Shown piece by piece: positions 31,606 to 43,330 of a DNA stretch of 64,000 bases. The notes under the pieces are model-generated. The model saw only the letters and a list, made by a program, of their open reading frames with translations. It made no database searches and had not been told where the DNA came from. The stretch is taken from positions 75,493,628 to 75,557,627 of the forward strand of contig OY978525.1 of NCBI GenBank assembly GCA_963854835.1. Direction: 5' to 3'. Each line of letters begins with the position of its first letter. Within the stretch, counting starts at the first letter, position 1. The stretch is from Megamerina dolium (Eukaryota > Arthropoda > Insecta > Diptera > Megamerinidae). The translations under genes were made by a program, and so were the position numbers.

Positions 31606-31942
31606 AGCCGTGTTCCAATTGGCTTTCGGTTAGGCTCTAGTAACAATTTATCCGTTATTTGTTGGAGTTTAGGATAAACTGCGATTCTGATTCACTAAAC
31701 TCTTCGTATAATTTTTAATTATTTCATCCGCCACTGCGGAGTATTTTTATAGTGAGAAATATCAAATGATTTTTATAATTGTACGTTTGAATATTGTTAA
31801 ATTTAAGTTTAAAAAACATATTCGGGATTGTTTTTGAATATTTGGTTAAAAAAAAACATTAAAAGAGTGAATATTTTGCGAAAATTAATATACATAAAGT
31901 AAAAATAGTGGGTGCCGTAGTTCAGTCGTTAGTGCGTTGGCA

Positions 31943-33303
31943 ATGCCAATGTCAAACTCATTCGATTTGCGGATTTTTCAATTTACAATTAGTTGGTTTG
32001 CATAAATTGTAAAGAAATGAAAATGGATGTATTTTTAATTGAAAATTTTATGTTTGTCGACAAAACTATTCAAATTACAGGGAGCATTTAACAAAAAATG
32101 TCAATACCAAGCAATGACAAATTGAAATAATGGTTGATTTTTTTCAGAATCATTCTTATTCTGGCTACGGGTCAATTAAAGATAATGACTGCAAAAAATT
32201 GCGCCAACAATTTGTGAAAGGAATATTTCAGTAATCTAAGTGCAGCCGGAAAAATTCTAGCTATTAGCTCAGCATGTATTGGCGGTGGTCAAGGAATTTC
32301 TTTACTTATCGAATCCTGCGAATAGTAGATTGTCTTCACATCCATGCATCCAACACTATTATTTTATATTTCGTCAAAAATTATTAAAACAATGCATTTA
32401 ACTCTATATACAATACATTTAGTAATATTTTTCTACTAAAGTAATTACGTAAGATATATGTATGCCCTATCTTTTATTTTATTTTATAAATACATAATTT
32501 TCGTTTCGATGTAGAACTAAAAATATGCCATTGGTTTCGTTCTATCAAATTTTATTTTACAGGAAATTAAAAAAGGTATTTAATTTACATGCAAGTATCT
32601 ATGCCCAACTCGCTTGAACAAAGAAGACGGCTGATGGTAATAATTTCATATTGTGGATACGCCAAAAAAGGAGAGAGGAAAATATTGAAATTAATATGTG
32701 CAGCATTATTGACATTTCATGTAAACATGTACACGAGTACATGTAAACGTGTCAACTTACATATGGGTATGCACACAATGAATACATTGCCACAGAAAAA
32801 TGCTGACGATTTTGTGCTCACATTGCGACTGAAATCATGTAGCTGAAGTTGTTGAAGGATTGTAAATATGATGTTTATCAGAACCCATTTTTTAATGTTT
32901 TCTTTTATATTTTTATTGTACACAATAATTGAGACTGCAAGCACACAATTTATGCTAATAGAAAGTTTTCTATAAGACCTATATCTAATATATTTCCGCT
33001 AGATCCTTTCATCTCCCTCATTTTCTTCTAGCCACAAAGCAACCGAATCCATTATATTTCACATAATTTCTTAAATATTCACACAATTTATTAAATCAAA
33101 ATATTTCTTTTTCCGTTGCTGTTATCTTTTACTTATATTCTCTGACAATTGTAGAACAGTAGTGTTAACGAATACAAGAAGAAAAGGGAATATATGGTTT
33201 GCAACATTGTCAATAATGCGAACGCATTACAGAAAGCGATTTTGCTTTCAAAACGCATTTAACTTCCGAATCGGATTTCTTTACGGATCATTTTACGGAT
33301 TCT
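31943..33303. mobile_element. Unclassified 1.36-kb insertion within a SINE
   Basis: Bounded by the two SINE parts. AT-rich, with no clear terminal inverted repeats, no poly(A) at either edge and no transposase. It contains a thiolase-like coding fragment at about 32218-32325. Its type is unknown; it could be a non-autonomous element that captured gene sequence, or repair filler. Confidence 0.55.
32218..32325 (+). pseudogene. 3-ketoacyl-CoA thiolase C-terminal fragment
   Basis: The frame reads KEYFSNLSAAGKILAISSAC then IGGGQGISLLIESCE before a stop at 32323. SACIGGGQGI near the C terminus is the hallmark of mitochondrial 3-ketoacyl-CoA thiolase (ACAA2-type), where the Cys is a catalytic residue and GGGQG forms a glycine-rich turn. 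A TTTTTTTCAG acceptor-like site lies at 32146, but stops in all frames upstream show that the segment is decayed. Probably a captured exon or pseudogene piece. Confidence 0.55.
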
Positions 33304-33624
33304 GATACCTGATCTGTAGGTTGTGGGCTCAATCCCCAACTAAAGCACAACTTTAATATCAAAAAGATTTTTCTTTCCAACGGTACCCATCTGTCGGTAA
33401 GCAATTGGCAGTTCTACCGACAGTAACAATTTGTCATGAAAACCCTCCTAAAAGTGCTTTGTGACAAAGCTCAGAAAAAGCGATAAGTATATAATTAGGT
33501 CCGTTTTAATACTGTCCAAACATTTAACACGCACGACAGTATCGGAAGAGAAGCTTGGCCAAAAGGTCCTTCGGGACTTGTAGGTGCCACATATTTGTTA
33601 TTTATTTATAAAGTAAAAATAGTG

Positions 33625-33919
33625 TGTACGTAAGAGGTGTAAGCAAGAATTTTTTAAGCCTATTATGATTCGCGACTCACCAGATTCTCCAAATATGTCA
33701 AAATTAAGCGAGGAGAATTTTCATGTAACAACTTCTGTAATTAAACAATAAATAATCTACAGAAAAAAAACACCAAAATAAGTGTTTAGCAAAAGTGTAA
33801 CAAAGGAATGAAAAATCAACAGAAAAAAAAACAAAAGTGTGTATCAAAAGTGCAATAAAAGAATACATAGCAAACATTTTAAATAATTAATAATTTTGGT
33901 TATCATCAAAAATGGTTTT
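33625..33919. other. Spacer
   Basis: A-rich. A 28-codon frame at 33666 has no recognised relatives. Confidence 0.4.
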
Positions 33920-34600
33920 ATTGCTTTAAAGGATTTTCCATGAAGGTTTATTGTTCAATTGTCGAAGCATTATTGCCACTCCGACCGAGACACCTTCAAA
34001 ATATGGTTTTTGTTGGGTTTGGCTTGTCTTAGAAGACCCACACGGTTTTGTTTCAGGAACATACGCGTATATCCATGATTCGTCACCTGTCACGATCTTA
34101 TTATCGTCTTTCGAAACACCGCGATCAAATTTTTTTATAATTTCTTTGCACCAATCAACACGAGCCTTTTTTGAGCGATTATTAAATTATGCGGGATCTA
34201 ACGAGAATAAATCTTTCTTGCAGCTAAGTGTTCATGCAATATCGAATGCAAGGCAGTGAAACAATTGCCCAAAGATGTCTCTATCTCACGGTATGTCACA
34301 TGACGATATTCACGTACAGTATCGATGGTTTCTGGCACAATGACCGATTTTGGACGACCTTCACAAAATTCGTCCTGGAGCGAACGGCGACTACGCTTGA
34401 ATTCGTTAAATCAGTTATAAATCGTCTGGAGAGTCGGTGATTCATCGACAAATGCCACATGAAGACGGTCGAAGCGCTGCTTCGATAATTCACTTCGAAA
34501 ATCCTAAAAAATCGAAAATATTCACGAGATAAATACATTTTTTGACCGAGATAAATTTTCCAAATCACTAAACAACACAAATAGTGCTTGTACATTAAAA
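33920..34600 (-). pseudogene. mariner transposase N-terminal fragment
   Basis: Frame-shifted minus strand gives the classical mariner DNA-binding region and start of the catalytic domain: KQRFDRLHVAFVDESPTLQT, NEFKRSRRSLQDEF, EGRPKSVIVPETIDTVRE, RHVTYRE and IVTGDESWIYAYVPETK (first catalytic D). Homology fades near 33920, before the second D. It is a third mariner lineage, distinct from the DD37D and DD41D copies. Confidence 0.75.
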
Positions 34601-34927
34601 CATTCTAAGTACGTTTTGCTAAAAAATCTCAAACTTTCCAATGGAAATGTCAGATTTGACGAAAACGTACTAGATCAAATAAAAGGCAACCTACGTATAT
34701 TTTCCTTTCGAATGGTATAAAAACCATTTAAAAATGTACAGATGCATATATAGGTGCGTGTGAAGACGTAGCCAAAGAAAATACTGTTGGTGGCGAAGCC
34801 GTATTATTTTTTCCTCTTGCTTCTTATACATCTATTTAATAAATGACTAGATTAAAAACAAAGCATTTTTCATTGGTTTTTTATTAATGTAGGAAAAAAA
34901 ATAATTATAAAGTAAGATTGGACATAT

Positions 34928-36521
34928 TGTAACGAGAATCGATGGTAATTGTGAATGGCACGAATAATGGTAGCATAGAAACGAATGTCAACAAAAAAAA
35001 ATAGGCGATAAACAGAACAAGCCAAGGAGAAAAAAAAGATGAAACTCGGCTACGATAAAGGAAGATTCTGGAGTGTAAATAGAGTCAGTTGATGAGAAAT
35101 TAAATCAATTCGACTCCAAAAGTGAAGAGGCTACAAAACACCATCAAGTGATCGAGGCAACATTACACTATAGCAAATTAAATTAAAGAGTGATTGTAAA
35201 TAGTTCATTAAATAGAGTTGATTAAATAAAATGTTGTAGGACATTGTTTGTAGAAACTAAGGGTTGTAATTGTTATTGACAGCATCCAGTGATCGAACAG
35301 GGCTGATTTGAGTAGAATTAAGCGTTCACAAAATAAATACGTAACAATTAGTGTCAGAAGTTGGATTCTGTTAACTTAGTGAAAATTGACCAACGAAAAG
35401 TGGACTAGCTTAAAAAGCTGTTGGTAGAGATGAATCTGTCGTCATCAGGTGCAAAAGTAGAACTGCTGGTGAGGCTAAGGCAAGCCATGGAGGCTAAGGG
35501 TATTAATGTAAAAGAAAATGAGTTCTTTGAGGAAGCCGATATACATATCGAGTGGTCAACTCATGGATTTCATGAAATCTATGATGCAACAGCTACAAGA
35601 AAATACATCTCGCCATGAAGGCGTTATTAGTCAATTGCGTAAAGAAATTCAAGAAAATGCATCTCGCCAGGAAAACGTTATCGGGAAATTTCAGAAAACA
35701 ATTGGCTACAGGCTTTAAGAACGTTCGGCTCACCAAGAATCTACAAAAAAGAATTGATGTCAGATTTCGAGAAATTTCCGGAACCATTAATGAAAAAGTC
35801 ATGGATATGAAGGAACATGTAGATGACTTGGAAAAAAAGTTCAACAAATCGTAGCATAAACTCAATAAACTAAAAATAAACGTACCATCTACATCTACAA
35901 TTAAACTAAAGCCATCAACATTTGATGAACCACGCCATTACACATCTTCATGCTTCAGTTCAAGACAACAGTTTCGAAGAATCAATAGTACGATAACGAC
36001 AATACTGCTGCTTTTATATTGGCATTAAAAGGTAATGCCTCAGAAGTGTTGCAGATGGTTCCAGAAGAAGATCGTGGCAGCTACCAGTCACTGATGAACA
36101 CACTCCAACGCAAATATGGAAATGAATACCAGAATAAATTTTTTCGAGTGCAATGAAGATCGATAGTATACCAAAGTAATGAGAGCCTTCAGGATTTCGC
36201 TTCCGATATTGAGCGCTTACGTCATCTAGAGTTCTCCGGTAATTCAGAAGAATTTATCGAGAAAACTAAAATGGAGGCATTCATAGACGGTATACGTGAT
36301 GGAGAGATTAAGCGTGCCCTAGTCATGTCACCAAGGAGTACATATACGGAAACAGTTAGTAGTGACTTGACGCATCAAGCCGCCAGTTTAATGTGTCAAC
36401 CAATGCCACGAGTACGCTAACTCGAAATAGAAACATCAGATCTGGCTGAAGCAGTGTGTCAGTAGTGCTCCCTGAAGCAATAACAAAGAGTCAATGTGAA
36501 AATAAAATTTCTGGTAAGTGC
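34928..36521 (+). mobile_element. Decayed 5' end of a Gypsy copy (LTR plus gag)
   Basis: LTR 34928-35346 (TGTAACGAGAATCGATGG to ATACGTAACA) with ATAT before it, then PBS-like sequence TAGTGTCAGAAGTTGG. A gag relic follows (KKLLVEMNLSSSGAKVELL at about 35415; SEVLQMVPEEDRGSYQSLM at about 36045). Homology stops at the zinc-knuckle start near 36521, with no pol and no 3' LTR. It is more diverged than the other copies and so older. Confidence 0.85.
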
Positions 36522-36987
36522 ATCATTTTTATATCAGATGTAAAATTTTCTTCGAATAAATAAATTCAATTTGATTATATGTTGGTACTTTTTAATAATG
36601 TATATACAAAGAAGATAGAATAACAAGAGTAGACGGATAATTGCGCAGCGCTACTATCTGTAGGAAATATAGTTGCACACTTTATCTATGAGTGACTGAG
36701 TTTTCTGTGAGTAGACTCGGCTGCTATCATAGTTGTTCAATCTCTGAATTATCAATGAGATTATAATGAGAAAAAGAAATTGAGTACAAATTTTTCACAG
36801 AATATATTTTTAGAATTTTCAGTTTCTTTATCACTCTATCGAAAGAAATAAGAATTAAAGCAATTAAAAGAATAGTTATTGTTGCTATTGTTACTCTCAT
36901 TACTTTGCTCAAATATTAGATCATACGGTATTGAAGAGCAATGACAATGAATGCATTTTCTACTTGAAATATAAATATATATCTTAC
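36522..36987. other. Spacer with a dispersed repeat
   Basis: GATAGAATAACAAGAGTAGA and CTGTAGGAAATATAGTTGCA at 36615-36680 recur as reverse complement at about 43395-43480, next to the solo LTR there. No ORF of note. Confidence 0.5.
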
Positions 36988-37458
36988 GTATTGTAACGAG
37001 TATCGATAGTTGGTTACTCATCACTATTGTGACTGACACTATTGGCAGCATCGACATGAATGTCAACAAAAAGAAGTAAGCGATAACCAGAACAAGCGAA
37101 CGAGAAAGGAAGAGAAGAATCTCGATAAAGGAAGATTCTGGGGTGTTGCCAACAGAGTATAAATAGAGCCAGTGTTGAGCAGCGAGGATCAATCGAATTC
37201 CGAACGTGACTGCGCAAACATCTATACAGAGGCAAAAGTTGCTAGTACATTAAAGTGTTATTGTAAATAGTTGATTATAAACAGAGTTGATTGTAAATAG
37301 AATTTATTAAATAAATTGCTGCTGTATATAGTTGTATAAAATAAGTGTTGCAGTTATTATTAACAGAATTCAGTGATCGAACAAGGTAATTCAAATAGAA
37401 TTAAACGCTCACAGAATAAAAACGTAACAATTGGTGTCAGAAGTGGGATTCTGTAAAG

Positions 37459-38427
37459 ATGGTGAAAATTGACCAACTAAAAGTGGACCAGCTTAAAAAG
37501 CTGTTGGTAGAGATGAACCTATCGTCATCAGGTGCAAAGGCGGAACTGCTGGTGAGGCTGAGGCAAGCTATGGAGGCTAAGGGAATTAATGTAGAAGAAC
37601 ATGAGTTCTTCGAGGAAGCCGATATACAAGCAGTTGTGCACGCTGAGGAAGAGAGCAAAATAGGTTCGAGTGGTCAACTCATGGATTTCATGAAAACCAT
37701 GATGCTGCAGCAACAACAACAGCTACAAGAACACTCGGCTGAATTGCGTACGGAAATTCAAGGAAATGCGTCTCGCATTGACTCCAAGTTTCAAGAACAT
37801 TCGGTACGGCAAGAAAACGCTATGGGAGAATTCCAGAAAACAATTGACTCCAAGCTTCAAGAACATTCGGTTCGTCAAGAACATGTCATCGAAAAACTAC
37901 AAAAGGGAATTGAGATTAAATTTCAGGAAATTTCCCGAGCTATTAATGACAAAGTCACAGAGCTGAAAGAACATGTGGATGATTTGGATGATAAGCTGAA
38001 GGAACATGTAGACAGACATGATGACTTGGAAGAAAAGCTTGAGAAATTAGAGCGCGAACTTAATAAAATAAAAATAAGTGGAGCAACCACATCAGTGATA
38101 AGGGAGTCAACTACAATTAAACTAAAGCCACCAACATTTGACGGAAGCACGCCATTCAATATCTTTAAGCTTCAATTCGAGACAACAGCTTCGAAGAATC
38201 AATGGGATGACAGCGACAAGACTGCTGCTTTAATAGTCGCATTAAAAGGTAATGCTTCCGAAGTGTTACAGATGATTCCAGAGAAAGATCGTGGTAGCTA
38301 CCAATCCCTGATGGACACACTCCAGCGAAAATATGGAAATGAATACAAGAGTCAGTTACATCGAGTGGAATTGAGATCGCGAGTGCAACGGAATAATGAG
38401 AGCCTGCAATTTTTGGAAACGAGTTAA
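37459..38427 (+). CDS. Gypsy gag, best-preserved N-terminal part, truncated by deletion
   Basis: Begins at ATG 37459, just after the PBS. Residues about 1-45 (DQLKVDQLKKLLVEMNLSSS) resemble a SAP DNA-binding motif. Residues 75-200 are a coiled coil rich in Glu, Lys and Gln with repeated DSKFQEHSVRQE units. A capsid-like core follows (KLKPPTFDGSTPFNIFKLQF to YKSQLHRVELRSRVQRNNES). After ESLQ the frame runs into pol sequence and stops at 38427. Gag would assemble particles around the RNA. It retains the SAP region that is lost from the long copy. Confidence 0.85.
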   Translation: MVKIDQLKVDQLKKLLVEMNLSSSGAKAELLVRLRQAMEAKGINVEEHEFFEEADIQAVVHAEEESKIGSSGQLMDFMKTMMLQQQQQLQEHSAELRTEIQGNASRIDSKFQEHSVRQENAMGEFQKTIDSKLQEHSVRQEHVIEKLQKGIEIKFQEISRAINDKVTELKEHVDDLDDKLKEHVDRHDDLEEKLEKLERELNKIKISGATTSVIRESTTIKLKPPTFDGSTPFNIFKLQFETTASKNQWDDSDKTAALIVALKGNASEVLQMIPEKDRGSYQSLMDTLQRKYGNEYKSQLHRVELRSRVQRNNESLQFLETS

Positions 38428-38810
38428 GACTGCCAGCTGATTTAAAATTTGGAGTCGTAACACCAACGAGATCAACCGAAGGTAATTATACTAGCGAAAA
38501 GTGGGAACAGTTGGATGAAGTACATCGGTTCATCAGAGAGCGGTCGCAGATGATAAGCGATAAGATGAAGGCCAGGCATGACTTGAAAGCAAATTCAAAA
38601 GGGTTCTATGAAGGAGAGCTTGTAATGCTTCATAATCCACAACGAAAGAAAGGCCTGTCTCCTAAACTACAGACTCATTGGGAAGGACCATATGAGATTA
38701 TAGCAAAGATAAATGACGTAGTGTATCGTATTCAACGTGCTTGGAATAAAAGAGCAAAGTTTAAAGTAGTGCACTTGGAGCGACTTGCGCCATATGGAGG
38801 GGAAGTATAA
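38428..38810 (+). pseudogene. Gypsy pol C-terminal remnant in the deletion derivative
   Basis: From the junction the sequence matches the end of integrase in the long copy (LPADLKFGV, LDEVHRFIRERSQMISDKMK, KLQTHWEGPYEIIAKINDVV) and ends at 38810. A polypurine tract (AAGAGGAGGGCAG) lies just before the 3' LTR. It has no catalytic residues. Confidence 0.85.
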
Positions 38811-39554
38811 AAACTTGTTCGGGACGAACAAGGTTAAGAGGAGGGCAGTGTAACGAGTATCGATAGTTGGTTACTCATCACTATTGTGACTGACACTATT
38901 GGCAGCATCGACATGAATGTCAACAAAAAGAAATAAGCGATAACCAGAACAAGCCAACGAGAAAGGAAGAGAAGAATCTCGATAAAGGAAGATTCTGGGG
39001 TGTTGCCAACAGAGTATAAATAGAGCCAGTGTTGAGCAGTGAGGATCAATCGAATTCCGAACGTGACTGCGCAAACATCTATACAGAGGCAAAAGTTGCC
39101 AGTACATTAAAGTGTTATTGTAAATAGTTGATTATAAACAGAGTTGATTTTAAATAGAATTTATTAAATAAATTGCTGCTGTATATAGTTGTATAAAATA
39201 AGTGTTGCAGTTATTATTAACAGAATTCAGTGATCGAACAAGGTAATTCAAATAGAATTAAACGCTCACAGAATAAAAACGTAACAGTATGTTGGTATGT
39301 AAGTACTGTGATCGAAAATGTCGTATATGATTTGTTGGTTGATATAAGTATTTACTTACATACAACTTAATGATGAGATTTAGAAAAACATAAAACCAAT
39401 ATCAAATAAAAGTAAGAAACCTTAAACATTTTTCGTATAGGTACAAGCACATTAAATTGGAATGAATTTGTATGGAGTTTTTCCTTTTTTCTTTCATAGA
39501 ATAAAAATAAAAAGTCTATATTAGTTAACAAATCTTACATTTTGAGATTTATAC

Positions 39555-41632
39555 CAGGGGTCGGCAAAATCATTTTTGAGTGTGTATTGGTGAGCGCGAG
39601 AGAGAATTGCGCTGCACAGTGCTTATAAGAACAAAAAAAAACGTATCAAATATGTCTGGCGTATAAAGTTGTGTTTTATTTTGTTTTTTTTTTATCAACA
39701 AAAAGAATAAAAAAAAAGGAGGCTTATTAATTAATATTATTATTAATATCAATATTCTTGGAACAGTTTCTTGCTAAAAGAATATTTTTAATAAGGCTCC
39801 TGTTTAATTTATTTCTGTGGTTGGAGCAAATGAATTTTAAGTCAGAAAAAATTTGTTCACAAAAATATGTTGAAGGGAGAAGTGATAAATACTTTAAAGA
39901 AATTTCTTTGAGTTGAGGATACAAAGAGTCGTCTAAATTTCTCCAAAACTCAATAATGTCTGATTCACTACATATATTAAAGCTCATTTCGCTATTCAAG
40001 ATTACAAGTTCTACTTGAATTTTAAATTCATACTTGCATATATCACAGGTAAATGGATTTTTAAAGAGATCAATTACATTCTGAACTTTCTTAAAGTCTT
40101 TGAATCTCTCCTCAAAATTTAAAAAAAGGGTTTCCAAAATGTTGACATGGTCATCTTTTTTTGTAAGACCTTTTGTGTTAGCAATAATAGCAGCAGTTCG
40201 TGGGAAATTTGAATAATCACCCGACCGAACCTCAGCTAAGAGTAAATATAAAGTGGTTTGAAAACTTATAACTTTTTCAAACAGATCGGGTAAGGTTTTT
40301 TCTTTTACTTGTAGTTTCAAATTTAATTCATTTAAATAATAAGTTAAGTCTGAAAGAAATGCTAAATCAAAAATAAAGTCATCATCCAATAAAACCTGTG
40401 CTAAATTTTCTGTTCCGCTCAAATTTTCCAAGCGCAAAAACTGTAGTACTTCTTTCCTTAAAGCAAATAATCTATTTAGAGAATTACCGCGGCTTAGCCA
40501 TCGAACTTCCGTGAACATTACAAGGTCACCATAGCAGGCATTACAATTTTTTAAAAATTTTGTAAATTTCCTGTGGCGTAATTTTGTAAGCGAATGACGC
40601 CCTCCTCTTATTCGATTAATTATCTGCTCTGCAGTTTTCATTGTGGAATGGTTGCTTAAGAACTGGCATGCAAGTGAAAGTTGATGGATAATACAATGAA
40701 AAGAAAAAACATTAATATCATTCTTTATTACCTGTCCTACAAAGCCCTCTCTTCTGCCAATCATGACACTTGCACCATCCGTGCATACTCCAGCAAGCTT
40801 ACTTAGCTCGATTTTAGAAAGTTTTTCTAAAACGACTTCAAATACCAGCTTGCCGGTCACGTTTCCATAGAAAGTTTCTAATGAAAACATGGAATTAAAA
40901 ACTTCGTAGTTGGAATCTACACTTCGAATACAAATAACTAGTTGGCAAAGGTCATTTATATCAGTGCTTTCATCCAAACATATTGAAAAAAATTTGCAAG
41001 AATTAATTTTCTTTTCAATTTCCGCTTCAATAAATACACCAATTTGATCTGTCCGCCGAGATAAAGGAATGTTTTCAATGACATCGACCAAATGACTATT
41101 TAGTTTCTGAAAAACTTATTTAAAAATGCCTTGCATATAAACCCCATCAGAAAAAGGCCTTCCCTTTTTAACAATATTTAAGCTAATCAAGTAAGACAAA
41201 GTCATTTTTATTGCGGTTTTTGTCTTCCCAGCGCCTCTTTTATCTTCATTTTCTTCTTTAGAAATCCATTCCTTCAGCTTTAAAAGGAACTGCTTTTTCT
41301 TTTCAATATATAAATTATCCCTTGCTTCACCCTGAAATTTGTCAAAATCCTTATGAAACATATCATAATGTCTTTTGACATTATGTTTCTTTAAACATAA
41401 AGAATTGTGGCAAAGGAGACATTGCATTGCATTGAAAGCATTCGGAATCATAAAATATTTTCTTGCAGCCATATTATCATACATGTCCACTGTAACAAGA
41501 AAAAATAAGAAAATTATTAGCGCACCCGTGCACGTGTTGCTTCGTTGCTGTCTCAACAACGATTGAATTGAAAGAGCGTAAGAATGCGTGTGATGTGGGA
41601 GAGCTCATATGAGCAGCTTTTGCCGATGCCTG
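39555..41632 (-). mobile_element. hAT DNA transposon, complete ends
   Basis: The 2078-bp element has an exact 8-bp target duplication ATTTATAC (39547-39554 and 41633-41640). Short terminal repeats: CAGGGGTCGGCAAAA at the left and, inverted, CAGGCATCGGCAAAA at the right. Both size and target length are diagnostic of hAT. It carries one transposase gene with a single internal stop. Confidence 0.93.
39727..41559 (-). pseudogene. hAT transposase with one internal stop
   Basis: One frame runs from about 41490 to 39727 with a single in-frame TAA at 41116-41118 (GIFK stop VFQKLNSHL). The start is probably MAARKYFMIPN; TTTTTTCTTGTTACAG just upstream looks like a splice acceptor, so a short 5' exon may exist. 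Domains: a BED-like zinc finger (CLLCHNSLCLKKHNVKRH, MFH), then the RNase H-like core with D in FFSICLDESTDIND and D in VCTDGASVMIG, WLSRGNSLNRLFALR, and the C-terminal dimerisation region (YFCEQIFSDLKFICSNHRN). It resembles GTF2IRD2/ZBED-type hAT transposases. Near-intact, thus fairly young. Confidence 0.88.
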
Positions 41633-41640
41633 ATTTATAC

Positions 41641-42881
41641 TGATGTCAAATTTACTTCATACATCCATGAAATCTATAATATTTGAGATCAGCGGTATCT
41701 TATAAAAATATACTTTGAATTTCTGGTTGTTTCAGTATTTGCTACACGATTTGTCAGGTATTTTTCCATACAAATTCGACCCGCCCGAATTTGTTTTGTA
41801 TATGGAAAATAAAATAAAACATCAGAAATTTGATGAGTATTTTTCTTCCTCAAGAAACAAGAGCAAAAGCACCTACAAATACCAATTCGAATGAAATCGA
41901 TGATAGACGAACAATTTGGTGTGTTGGCGTGTCTTATAGCCGAAGCCCATAGAATACTTTATATACGCCAATCCATCATACACAACTGAGAGCTGAGTTA
42001 AAATACATGTATGAAGTGATGCCCAATCACTTCGTGTCCTTCAACGCAAAGTATAAAAATTGGCCATCTTTTATCTTTAGCGTACTTGAGGCAAACAGGG
42101 CTGCATTTTACCAATAATAATTATTGTTACGTTTTACGATTTTTTTTTTTTGCTTGAAATGTTCTATGAGGTGTGTATTTTAATGTAGTATGCATCTATA
42201 GTCCGCCAGAAATATTTAAACGAGGTAACGAGACGATTTTTAAAAAAATTTCCCGGGGCACTGAGCGAGTTTCTAAAACTTCAAACGCGTTTATCTCGAA
42301 ACGACATTTTGTAAACTGGTGGGACATATCACGCTTGCAGTTTTCAACCGATTTTGATGAAACCTTGCAAAATTATCGAGAATATAATTCTGCATCGAAA
42401 TACTGGATGGGATTTTTGATATTTTATAATTTGGATTTGTAAAGCACGATTTTGAGGCAAATTTTACAGGTAAAAAATTAACAATTTTTAATAAATAGCC
42501 ACCATTTTCGTAAAAATTAACTTTTCAAAAAACGGCTTCAGTATTTTAATGCGAAATTATATGGAGAATAACCTGCCTATCTAACTTTTGTTCCAGATTC
42601 ACTTGCCAAGGGTCCAGATGTCCCAGCGATGGGTAAAACCGGGCTGGAGGGGGGCTACGCGACCTGGTGCAGCGTGTCCAGGGAACCCAAGATCCAAGCA
42701 AAAAAAATTGACATTTATTGTAAAAAAGATAACTAATAAAATCATATAAAACATTTTATCATTGCAAGTTGTTTTAATACTGAAAAAAAATTCCGAAAAT
42801 ACTTTATTTTCCGATTCTCAAAAATTCGCAACTATATTTTACCATTTCAAGGGCTTCAATTGTATTTCACTCATTAGAAGA
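41641..42881. other. Unassigned region
   Basis: A plus-strand frame at 42173-42442 (SKTSNAFISKRHFVNWWDIS) and a GC-richer patch at 42600-42700 stand out from the AT-rich background but match no family I recognise. This may be a repeat of unknown type. Confidence 0.4.
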
Positions 42882-42885
42882 ATAT

Positions 42886-43326
42886 TGTTACGTTTTTACT
42901 TTTGTGAGCGTTTAATCCTATTTGAATTAACCTTGTTCGATCACTGGATTCTGTTAATAATAACTGCAACACTTTTTTTTATACAACTATATACAGCAAC
43001 AATTTATTTTATAATCTCTATGTACAATCAACTCTGTTTATAATCAACTATTTACAATAACACTTTAATGTACTAGCAACTTTTTCCTCTGTACAGATGT
43101 TTGCGTAGTCACGTTCGGAATTCGATTGATTCTCACTTCTCAACACTGGCTCTATTTATACTCTGTTGGCAACACCCCAGAATCTTCCTTTATCGAGATT
43201 CTTCTCTTCCTTTCTCGTTGGCTTGTTCTGGTTATCGTTTATTTCTTTTTGTTGACATTCGTTTCGAAGCTGCCAATAGTGTCAGTCACAATAGTGATGA
43301 GTAACCAACTATCGATAATCGTTACA
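42886..43326 (-). mobile_element. Solo LTR of the Gypsy family, reverse orientation
   Basis: A 441-bp LTR in reverse (starts TGTTACGTTTTTACTTTTGT, ends CGATAATCGTTACA), flanked by ATAT at 42882-42885 and 43327-43330. No internal sequence. Confidence 0.93.
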
Positions 43327-43330
43327 ATAT

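Larger units (their letters stand above)
31911..33607 (+). mobile_element. tRNA-derived SINE split by a 1.36-kb insertion
   Basis: The SINE head (31911-31942, GGTGCCGTAGTTCAGTCG then TTAGTGCGTTGGCA) and the rest (about 33304-33607, starting at TGATCTGTAGGTTGTGGG) together make one copy. An exact 17-bp duplication ATAAAGTAAAAATAGTG flanks the pair at 31894-31910 and 33608-33624, showing a single insertion later interrupted. Confidence 0.88.
36992..39286 (+). mobile_element. Gypsy deletion derivative with both LTRs (2.3 kb)
   Basis: Two 438-bp LTRs (36992-37429 and 38849-39286) that differ at only a few positions, flanked by GTAT (36988-36991 and 39287-39290). PBS TGGTGTCAGAAGTGGG starts at 37432. 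Inside, gag is joined to the end of pol by a 3.7-kb deletion at a shared GCA. It lacks protease, RT and most of integrase, so it could move only with enzymes from another copy. Confidence 0.93.

Noticed and set aside
31943..33303. Helitron explanation for the insertion splitting the SINE
   Set aside because: Gene capture fits, but no 5' TC, 3' CTRR with a hairpin, or Rep/helicase sequence could be recognised at the edges.
42173..42442. Conserved small gene
   Set aside because: 89-codon frame without recognised motifs in a region of unknown repeats.
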